Shown piece by piece: positions 1 to 5,187 of a DNA stretch of 7,330 nt. The stretch comes from Cuspidothrix sp046080125. GTDB lineage: Bacteria > Cyanobacteriota > Cyanobacteriia > Cyanobacteriales > Nostocaceae. The notes beneath the pieces were generated by a model. That model was given only the letters and a program-made list of their open reading frames with translations. It searched no databases and was not told where the DNA came from. The position numbers and the translations under genes are program-made. The DNA lies in assembly GCA_046080125.1 (NCBI GenBank), contig JBJTTJ010000111.1:1-7330 (forward strand). Reading direction: 5' to 3'. Numbering within the stretch: position 1 is the first letter of the stretch; each line of letters opens with the position of its first letter.

Positions 1-252
1 TATTTTGCTCCAAAGAGCCTCCTTGCGGGTAATGTTAGCTTCGACAATGTTAGAGGTCGGTAACTATCTTAAAAGCACTGGTTTAACCCTTAAACCTGTT
101 TAACTTTTAAGTTCTAGAGCAGGGAACTAGCTACGCATCCCTTGGTAGGTCTTTAACTCTTACCTCTAACGTAGTTCGGTTAAGAACTGAGTCTGGTCAA
201 CTAGGCTTTTACAAGCCCTCACTTACCCGAAGGGAAGTGATGGGTGGTTGAC
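1..252 (+). ncRNA. Candidate omega RNA / right end of an IS200/IS605-type tnpB element
   Basis: No convincing gene reads through this stretch, but it is unusually rich in pairable segments. GGTTTAA 80-86 pairs with TTAAACC 90-96 over a CCC loop. AGGGA 121-125 pairs with TCCCT 138-142, and CTACG 131-135 inside that loop is complementary to CGTAG 170-174, forming a potential pseudoknot (7 bp with flanks 129-130/175-176, one G-U). GTTC 174-177 pairs with GAAC 184-187. A long terminal hairpin is built from CCC 216-218, TCACTT 219-224 and CCC 226-228, closing over GAA onto GGG 232-234, AAGTGA 235-240 and GGG 242-244. The block ends GGGTGGTTGAC (242-252), and GTCAAC at 196-201 is the exact complement of the terminal GTTGAC at 247-252. 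A structured RNA ending at the element's right end, with the guide taken from flanking DNA, is the known layout for TnpB omega RNAs. The tnpB gene would lie to the left; one frame ends at TAA 30-32, but its 9 codons are too few to identify. The left boundary is unknown. Confidence 0.5.
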
Positions 253-463
253 TCTTGCATCTTCTATGTTTTTCTCATGCTTAATTTTACCAATTAATGT
301 GGTTGCACAAAACAAAACCAAGAAAGAGCCACCGTTACCGATGTGGAAACAGTTCTTTCATTGATATTCATTGCTTCAAGGGCAGATATGACAGTTATCA
401 ATCTGTCCACTGGAGGATTTGAATTGTAGAGCCAAAATCTAGAATACGGAATTATGTTGTTTG
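253..463. other. Intergenic stretch between the putative element end and the gltA stop
   Basis: No gene is assigned. Two short open frames occur on the plus strand: ATG 266 to TGA 364 (32 codons, hydrophobic start then Lys/Pro-rich), and a stop-free frame from 298 to TAG 427-429 (43 codons) whose end reads ...NLSTGGFEL. Neither has a visible ribosome-binding site or a recognisable family. If the left-hand element is real, the bases from 253 onward (TCTTGCATC...) would be its guide-equivalent flank. GACAG 390-394 and CTGTC 403-407 can form a weak hairpin, but no good intrinsic terminator for gltA is visible. Confidence 0.35.
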
Positions 464-1600
464 TTAGCGTTCGTCAAGGGGAGTGTAAGAGACTTCATGG
501 CGACCGTTATAAATCTGGGTCGGACGGAAAATACGGTTTTCTGTCAGTTGTTCTTTCCAGTGGGCTAACCAACCAGCGACGCGAGCGATCGCAAATACTG
601 GAGTAAACAAGTCTGTGGGGATTCCCATTTTCCTGTACACTAAACCGGAATAAAAGTCAACGTTGGGATAAATCCCTTTGTTACCCAATTTTTCCGAAAC
701 TACCCGTTCCATTTCTTGGGCAATTTCATAGTATTCATCGTAGCCAAATTTTTCAAACAATTGCTCCGCCAGGTTTTGTAAAATAGTGGCGCGAGGGTCT
801 TTAACTTTGTAGACACGATGCCCAAAACCCATAATTTTGGATTTCCGTTCCAGTAAGTCCTCCACATAAGGACGAACATTATCCACAGAACCTATTTGTT
901 CTAACATCTGAATTACTTCTTCGTTTGCGCCTCCATGCAATGGACCGCCTAATGTCCCCACTGCACTGGCAACCACAGCATAGGGGTCAGTTAAGGTAGA
1001 TGCTGTGATTCTTGCACTAAAGGTAGAAGCGTTCATTGTATGCTCAATATGAAGTATTAAGCAGATATCGAATATTTTCGCAGCTAACGGATCAGGTTCT
1101 TTCTCATTGAGCATATACAGAAAGTTAGCCGCATAACCTAAATCATCTCTAGGTTTAACCGGATCGTCCCCCTGCCGCATTAACTGGAAGGCTGCCACCA
1201 TTGTGGGAATAGTCGCTATTAATCTAACGGCTGCATTGCGAATATAGACCGGATTATGTAAATCACGACGAGAATAAAACAAACCCAAAGCAGCCGCAGA
1301 AGCCTGTAGCGCATCCATGGGATGACCACTTTCAGGAAAGGATTTCATCATGTCCCGAATGCGGTATTTGATGCGTCTGTGAGTCAGAACTTCTTCCTCA
1401 AATACTTTCAGTTCTTCCTTATTTGGTAACTCACCCCAAATTAAAAGATATGCAGTTTCCAGGAATGTACTTTTTTGAGCTAATTCCTCAATCCTGATAC
1501 CACGATATTCTAGAATTCCTTTCTGCCCGTCTACATAACTAATACTAGACTGGGCGGCGGGAATACCTTCTAAACCAGGCTTGTATTCGCATACCGTCAT
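464..1600 (-). CDS. gltA: Citrate synthase
   Basis: Condenses acetyl-CoA with oxaloacetate to citrate and CoA, the entry of carbon into the cyanobacterial TCA branch that supplies 2-oxoglutarate for nitrogen assimilation. It is cytosolic. The 378-residue product has the length of the short bacterial (type I/archaeal-like) class. The catalytic triad is in place: His222 in GGPLHGGANEEV, His261 in MGFGHRVYKVKDPR, and Asp315 in YPNVDFYSG. The oxaloacetate-binding His187 lies in LHIEHTMNAST, and Arg270, Arg340 and Arg359 are candidate substrate-binding arginines. The N-terminus (MTVCEYKPGLEGIPAAQSSI) is typical of cyanobacterial enzymes and supports the ATG at 1600. No strong Shine-Dalgarno sequence precedes it. 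The gene lies 112 bp downstream of sixA on the same strand, so readthrough is possible, but that gap also holds a plausible promoter of its own (see 1638-1681). A HIP1 octamer lies inside at 585-592. Confidence 0.97.
   Translation of the reverse strand: MTVCEYKPGLEGIPAAQSSISYVDGQKGILEYRGIRIEELAQKSTFLETAYLLIWGELPNKEELKVFEEEVLTHRRIKYRIRDMMKSFPESGHPMDALQASAAALGLFYSRRDLHNPVYIRNAAVRLIATIPTMVAAFQLMRQGDDPVKPRDDLGYAANFLYMLNEKEPDPLAAKIFDICLILHIEHTMNASTFSARITASTLTDPYAVVASAVGTLGGPLHGGANEEVIQMLEQIGSVDNVRPYVEDLLERKSKIMGFGHRVYKVKDPRATILQNLAEQLFEKFGYDEYYEIAQEMERVVSEKLGNKGIYPNVDFYSGLVYRKMGIPTDLFTPVFAIARVAGWLAHWKEQLTENRIFRPTQIYNGRHEVSYTPLDER
585..592. repeat. HIP1 octamer GCGATCGC in gltA
   Basis: A perfect palindrome, over-represented in many cyanobacterial genomes. 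Here it encodes Ala-Ile-Ala (residues 337-339) of citrate synthase. Confidence 0.95.
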
Positions 1601-1637
1601 GGCAACACCATTACTTTGTAAAATATCTGCTCACGTT

Positions 1638-1681
1638 AACTTACCAGAGATTATTTTCACCATAATAGTTACTGATATTAC
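1638..1681 (-). promoter_or_regulatory. Possible NtcA-type promoter of gltA
   Basis: On the minus strand GTAATATCAGTAAC (1681-1668) fits GTA-N8-AAC, one base off the NtcA consensus GTA-N8-TAC. It is followed after 24 nt by TAAGTT (1643-1638), which fits the TAN3T -10 element used at NtcA-activated promoters. That would place a transcript start about 30 nt before the gltA ATG. The spacing agrees with established NtcA class II architecture, and control of citrate synthase by a 2-oxoglutarate sensor would make sense. Short degenerate sites arise often by chance in AT-rich DNA. Confidence 0.3.
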
Positions 1682-1712
1682 AACCATTCTATGCAGTTAT
1701 ATCACTCAACTA

Positions 1713-2207
1713 TTACAGCAGGTACTTGGGTGGTGTCAGCCAAAACATTTGACTACGACCTACAGGAGAACCATTATCTGGTAGTTTTATTCCCATCATA
1801 CCTGCTTTTTTGAGGATGAGGCTGTCTTTTGCTTCTCCCCACAGGAGAATTTCTGCCCAATGACTCAAATTAGGTTCATGGCCTACCAATGCTAGTTGAG
1901 TTTGATGGGCATATTTTCTGGGTTGAAGCCATTCTTGCAGCCAACTATAAATATTACTCTCAAAACTCAGATGATGAGATTGTTCTAACTGAGAACTTAG
2001 ACCAGCCGCAATAAGTATTTCTGCTGTTTGGTAAGCCCGAACTAAGGGACTGGTAAGAATTAAATCGAAGTCTAAACCTAGTTCTACCAATCTCTGAGCT
2101 ATTTTCTCGGTTTTCTGTCGTCCTTGGGGAGTAAGTTGACGTTTTTCATCTGCTAATTCTGGACGATGCTCTTCGGCAATACCATGACGAATTAAATATA
2201 GTTCCAT
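1713..2207 (-). CDS. sixA: Phosphohistidine phosphatase SixA (histidine phosphatase superfamily)
   Basis: A small single-domain histidine phosphatase of 164 residues, close to the usual SixA size. In Escherichia coli, SixA removes phosphate from phosphohistidine in HPt domains or the nitrogen phosphotransferase system; the target here is unknown. The RHG signature is at residues 7-9 (LIRHGIAEEH) with His8 as the nucleophile. The second arginine is Arg57 in LTSPLVRAYQTAEIL, and the second catalytic histidine is His110 in LALVGHEPNLS. There is no signal peptide or membrane segment, so it should be cytosolic. The ATG at 2207 directly precedes the beta-strand carrying RHG, leaving no room for a later start. 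It is the first gene of a possible sixA-gltA unit. It lies divergently 308 bp from a sensor histidine kinase, a tempting but unproven functional link. No upstream Shine-Dalgarno sequence is evident. Confidence 0.93.
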   Translation of the reverse strand: MELYLIRHGIAEEHRPELADEKRQLTPQGRQKTEKIAQRLVELGLDFDLILTSPLVRAYQTAEILIAAGLSSQLEQSHHLSFESNIYSWLQEWLQPRKYAHQTQLALVGHEPNLSHWAEILLWGEAKDSLILKKAGMMGIKLPDNGSPVGRSQMFWLTPPKYLL

Positions 2208-2515
2208 GGTAGTAAATGATTTTCTGATAATTTATCATGTATATTACCAAAATCATATAGATATTTCTATAGAATTAAATATCAAGAATCATTAACCATA
2301 TATAAACCTGGCTAAGGACATTTTATGATTGTGTACAGCTTTACATAAAATTGGTATAAGTTATCAGTTAATATATATCATTAACATATAATCATCAAAG
2401 ATCCGGATTTTTGATAATAATCAAGAATTAAATTCAGTCACCTACTATCAGTTTAACGTGAGAGAGTGCGATGAATTTCGTTGTAATTATTTATGGTTAA
2501 GCGCGAAAATGATTT
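2208..2515. promoter_or_regulatory. AT-rich divergent intergenic region between sixA and the histidine kinase
   Basis: No gene is seen in this 308-bp gap. It is strongly AT-rich and must hold promoters for both flanking genes. Two inverted repeats sit on the sixA side: TGATAA/TTATCA at 2225-2237 (1-nt centre) and GATATTT/AAATATC at 2260-2266/2277-2283 (10-nt centre). Both are operator-like in size but unassigned. An NtcA-like site lies at 2330-2345. A 9-codon frame at 2471-2500 (ATG to TAA) is too short to call. Leaders would be roughly 135 nt for the kinase if the NtcA-like promoter is used. Confidence 0.4.
2330..2374 (+). promoter_or_regulatory. Possible NtcA-type promoter facing the histidine kinase
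   Basis: TGTG-N8-TACA at 2330-2345 matches seven of eight bases of the extended NtcA palindrome TGTA-N8-TACA. TAATAT (2369-2374) begins 24 nt after the TAC and fits the TAN3T -10 box. The arrangement points toward the kinase. The palindrome could equally act on sixA in the other direction. This is consensus matching only, in very AT-rich DNA. Confidence 0.3.
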
Positions 2516-3598
2516 ATGTCTTATGCTTCCGAAATTGATAATAATCATCAACTAAAAATGCTAATTTCTCAAAATGCTGATGGTATTATGGTTGTTGACC
2601 TTACCGGTGTGGTAAGATTTGTGAATCCTGCGGCAGAATTAATTCTTAATCGGTCTGAATCAGCATTAATAGGAAATTTGTTAGGATTTCCCATATCAAT
2701 GGTTGATAGAAGTGAGATTGATATTATATCAGCTAATGGTAAAAATTTAATTGCAGAAATGCGAATTGTGGATATTAATTGGGAAAATGAACCGGCTTTT
2801 TTAATTTCTTTGAGAGATATTACTGAATATAAACTAATTACTAGTTATTTAACCAGAAGAAATATTGAGTTAGAGAAAACTATTGAGGAGTTGGAGATAT
2901 TTTCCTATTCTCTGTCTCATGATTTGTGGAATTATTTACGCCGGATTGGTTTATTAAGTCAGAAATTATTAGATAAAGATTATCATAGCCTTAGTTCTGA
3001 ATCTCAGGAATGGTTGAAACAAATAGGGAAAATTAGTCATCAAACCAAGAGTTTAATTGAAAGTTTATTACAACTTTCAAGAGTGAGTTATACAAAATTA
3101 AATAGGCAAGTTTTTGATTTAAGTAATTTAGCTCAAGATGTAATTAATCAAATCCAATTAGTTAATATTTATCGGCCAATAAAAATATTAATTAATGAGA
3201 ATATCCAGGCTTATGGAGATCCACGATTAATCAGAATTGCCTTAGATAATTTACTGGTAAATGCTTGGAAATATACAGAAACTTGTCAAGAACCAATGAT
3301 TGAATTTGGTCAAGTTAATGATTTAGAAATACAAGATTTATCATTACTGATGAATATAGAATTTCCAGATAATTACAGTATTTTCTTTGTCCGAGATAAT
3401 GGCGTAGGGTTTGAAATAACAAATGCTCAAAAATTATTTCAGCCTTTTCAACGTCTTCATTCTAGAGAATGTTTTCCGGGAGATGGTATTGGTTTAGCAA
3501 CTGTAAGGCGAGTAATTCAGCGTCATGGTGGTAAAGTTTGGGCAAAGGGAGAAGTAAATAAAGGGGCAATTTTTTATTTTTCTTTGCCATCAAAGTAG
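2516..3598 (+). CDS. Orphan PAS-domain sensor histidine kinase with an atypical H-box
   Basis: A 360-residue soluble two-component kinase. Residues about 15-105 form a PAS domain (NADGIMVVDLTGVVRFVNPA, ending at SLRDITEYK). A helical linker follows at about 110-130, then a HisKA dimerisation domain with phospho-acceptor His135 in FSYSLSHDLWNYLRRI. The HATPase domain has its N-box at Asn249 (LDNLLVNAWKYT), G1 at 294-299 (DNGVGF), an F-box LFQPFQRLH near 307-315, and G2 at 322-328 (GDGIGLA). There is no signal peptide, membrane helix or receiver domain, so it probably senses a cytosolic cue through PAS. The usual HDL-x-x-PL motif reads HDLWNYL: Trp replaces Arg/Gln and Tyr replaces the conserved Pro, while the phosphatase-type Asn at +4 is kept. 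In-frame TGA at 2510-2512 rules out an earlier start. No response regulator lies nearby. Base use is notably AT-rich (18 of 60 bases are G/C in 2641-2700) and the gene lacks HIP1. Confidence 0.92.
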   Translation: MSYASEIDNNHQLKMLISQNADGIMVVDLTGVVRFVNPAAELILNRSESALIGNLLGFPISMVDRSEIDIISANGKNLIAEMRIVDINWENEPAFLISLRDITEYKLITSYLTRRNIELEKTIEELEIFSYSLSHDLWNYLRRIGLLSQKLLDKDYHSLSSESQEWLKQIGKISHQTKSLIESLLQLSRVSYTKLNRQVFDLSNLAQDVINQIQLVNIYRPIKILINENIQAYGDPRLIRIALDNLLVNAWKYTETCQEPMIEFGQVNDLEIQDLSLLMNIEFPDNYSIFFVRDNGVGFEITNAQKLFQPFQRLHSRECFPGDGIGLATVRRVIQRHGGKVWAKGEVNKGAIFYFSLPSK

Positions 3599-3603
3599 AG
3601 TTT

Positions 3604-4740
3604 TTAATATGCTTTTAAAGCTATGACAGCATTTTGTCCACCAAACCCAAAACTACAACATAATACTTGTTGAATTTTGCTTTGCTGTGCTGATGTGATC
3701 AGGTTTAAATCAAACTCTGGTGTTGTGTGTCCTACGCAGGGGGGTAAAATTTGTTGCTGTAATGCCATGAGAGAAAAAGCGACACCTAGAGCACCGGAAG
3801 CACCTAGTGTGTGACCTGTACTACCTTTGGTGGAACTTACGGCTAATGTTTGCGGAAATAATTGTTGAATAATTTTGCTTTCTGTGCGGTCATTTATTTG
3901 GGTGGCGGTACCATGAGTATGAATGTAATCTATATCTGTAGGTTGTATGTGACTACGTTCTAAACATTGCTTAATTGCGGCGATCGCACTTTTTCCTTCG
4001 GGTTGTGGTGCATTACCATGATATGCGTCTGCTGTCAAGCCAAAACCTAATATTTCTCCATAAATTTTGGACTGGCGTTGGGTTGCTAATTCCGCAGATT
4101 CAAGAATAAACACAGTTCCGCCCTCGCCGAGTACAAACCCTTCCCTATGTAAATCGAATGGATAAGCACCCGTTGTAGCTAAAGCCCCCATTTGTTTAAA
4201 TCCAGCTATGGTTAGGGGTGTAATAGGTGCTTCTACTGCACCTGCAATGACTCTTTGGTATTGTCCTGATTGAATTAACATCACAGCTTGGGAAATTGCC
4301 CAAATTCCCGTAGCGCAAGCGGCCATGGGTGCTAAAACTGCCCCTGTTGAACCAATTTGTCTGGCGACAGCGATCGCATTCATCTGTGGTAAAGTATTTA
4401 ACCAATTGCCTAAATTTAGTTCTGGTGCCCGACTGTCTATATTACGCGCCATCACTTCCCAAGACGCTTGATAACTCCGGCTAGAACCAATTACTACAGC
4501 ACAATCACATAAAGGCGGTATCAATTGGGCATCCTGCAAAGCTGAATCCACAATTATTGCTGTTAGGTTACTTAACGTTGCCGGTTCTTCACCAATTAAT
4601 CCCAGGGGAATTATTCCCAATTCAGGAAAAGTTTGATGTAATTTAATTCCTGTTTTACCGATTAGTAAATTTTGCCAACTATTTTCTAAGCTTTTGCCTA
4701 AAGCAGAAACTAAACCAATACCAGTAACAACAACTCTCAC
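3604..4740 (-). CDS. Beta-ketoacyl-ACP synthase (KAS I/II-like), divergent
   Basis: A condensing enzyme of the FabF/FabB thiolase fold. It would join an acyl group to malonyl-ACP in fatty-acid or a specialised acyl pathway in the cytosol. Counting from the upstream TTG (379 residues), the Cys-His-His set is present: Cys143 in PMAACATGIWAI, His277 in HTHGTAT, and His311 in TKGSTGHTLGASG with Lys306. The C-terminal glycine-rich loop reads SFGFGGQNAV. It is about 35 residues shorter than typical FabF. The usual E-A-H-G-T-G-T motif reads HTHGTAT, so it is probably a paralogue rather than the housekeeping enzyme. There is no ATG start: GTG at 4740 gives MRVVVTGIG, the usual family N-terminus, while TTG at 4743 adds one residue; an in-frame TAG 12 bases before the TTG blocks anything longer. 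The gene ends 5 bp from the convergent kinase. A tnpB relic occupies its upstream flank. HIP1 octamers lie at 3980 and 4370. Confidence 0.9.
   Translation of the reverse strand: MRVVVTGIGLVSALGKSLENSWQNLLIGKTGIKLHQTFPELGIIPLGLIGEEPATLSNLTAIIVDSALQDAQLIPPLCDCAVVIGSSRSYQASWEVMARNIDSRAPELNLGNWLNTLPQMNAIAVARQIGSTGAVLAPMAACATGIWAISQAVMLIQSGQYQRVIAGAVEAPITPLTIAGFKQMGALATTGAYPFDLHREGFVLGEGGTVFILESAELATQRQSKIYGEILGFGLTADAYHGNAPQPEGKSAIAAIKQCLERSHIQPTDIDYIHTHGTATQINDRTESKIIQQLFPQTLAVSSTKGSTGHTLGASGALGVAFSLMALQQQILPPCVGHTTPEFDLNLITSAQQSKIQQVLCCSFGFGGQNAVIALKAY
3980..3987. repeat. HIP1 octamer in the ketosynthase gene (first)
   Basis: Perfect GCGATCGC, read as Ala-Ile-Ala in the segment KSAIAAIKQC. Confidence 0.95.
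4370..4377. repeat. HIP1 octamer in the ketosynthase gene (second)
   Basis: Perfect GCGATCGC, read as Ala-Ile-Ala in QMNAIAVARQ. Confidence 0.95.
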
Positions 4741-4763
4741 CAATTTTAGATTCTATATTTTAG

Positions 4764-5097
4764 AGTTTGACACTTATAAAAAAAGGACAAAAACCTTTGA
4801 GGCTAAGGTTTTCCAAAATTTAAGAAAAATTGCCGTTCTGTTGAATACAAAACAAGCAGTTGGAAGTTATCTAAAACTAGAAAAGCAATTACTTTTTCTA
4901 AGAAAAAAGGAACAGGTACTCTGAAATTAAAAGGTACTTATGACTTGAACTACAATTAAATTCAAGAAATTAAAGGAGTGGGTAATTGTGGCAAGAAAGT
5001 ACAAAAATCTCCAGCGACTAGAACCCATGCTTGTAATCATTGTGGGTTTGTAGAAGATAGAGATATGAACACCAGTGGGAAGTGTGTAAACCCGTAG
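4764..5097 (+). pseudogene. Decayed tnpB fragment (IS200/IS605-type RNA-guided nuclease) with internal deletion
   Basis: From 4807 the plus strand encodes GFPKFKKNCRSVEYKTSS, then WKLSKTRKAITFS and GTLKLKGTYDLNYN, a recognisable segment of the N-terminal half of TnpB. It stops at TAA 4957-4959, but the same frame continues with IQEIKGVGNCGKKVQKS and ATRTHACNHCGFVEDRDMN, the C-terminal zinc ribbon plus the final RuvC Asp, ending at TAG 5095-5097. The RuvC core that should lie between is missing, and the first Cys of the zinc ribbon is lost at the junction. The frame upstream (FDTYKKRTKTFEA, to 4804) is in another phase and rejoins if one base is restored near 4805-4806. The relic therefore carries a frameshift, a stop and a large deletion and cannot make an active nuclease. 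After TAG the frame stays open to TGA 5167-5169, possibly the original tail. The left boundary is uncertain. Confidence 0.8.
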
Positions 5098-5119
5098 TCT
5101 AATGGCGAGTCTAGTATAA

Positions 5120-5136
5120 TCCCCGCAGACCGGGGA
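5120..5136 (-). terminator. GC-rich hairpin: terminator of the isomerase gene or right-end hairpin of the tnpB element
   Basis: TCCCCG (5120-5125) and CGGGGA (5131-5136) form a perfect 6-bp stem over a 5-nt loop. It lies 52 bp past the isomerase stop on that gene's strand and is followed there by ATTATACT, which is AT-rich but not a clean U tract. It also sits just after the tnpB relic and before TCAAC (5140-5144), where an IS200/IS605 right-end hairpin would be expected. Either reading fits. Confidence 0.4.
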
Positions 5137-5187
5137 GTATCAACAATTACTAATACCACTGGCAACTGATCACAGACAAATAACTAA

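Noticed and set aside
340..410. Intrinsic terminator for gltA
   Set aside because: The available stems are 4-5 bp and not followed by a U tract on the minus strand.
1597..1611. Four-codon upstream frame (ATG GTG TTG CCA TGA) overlapping the gltA start as ATGA
   Set aside because: It could suggest translational coupling, but it is too short, has no ribosome site and is expected by chance.
1581..1784. Plus-strand 67-codon open frame across the sixA-gltA gap
   Set aside because: It overlaps the ends of two certain genes on the other strand, has no ribosome site and has no family resemblance.
4196..4405. Minus-strand 69-codon open frame
   Set aside because: It lies wholly inside the ketosynthase in another phase and is Cys/Arg-rich without domain logic.
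4694..4924. Plus-strand 76-codon open frame as an intact gene
   Set aside because: It starts inside the ketosynthase, and from about 4805 it is out of phase with the recognisable TnpB reading. Only its middle part is likely tnpB-derived.
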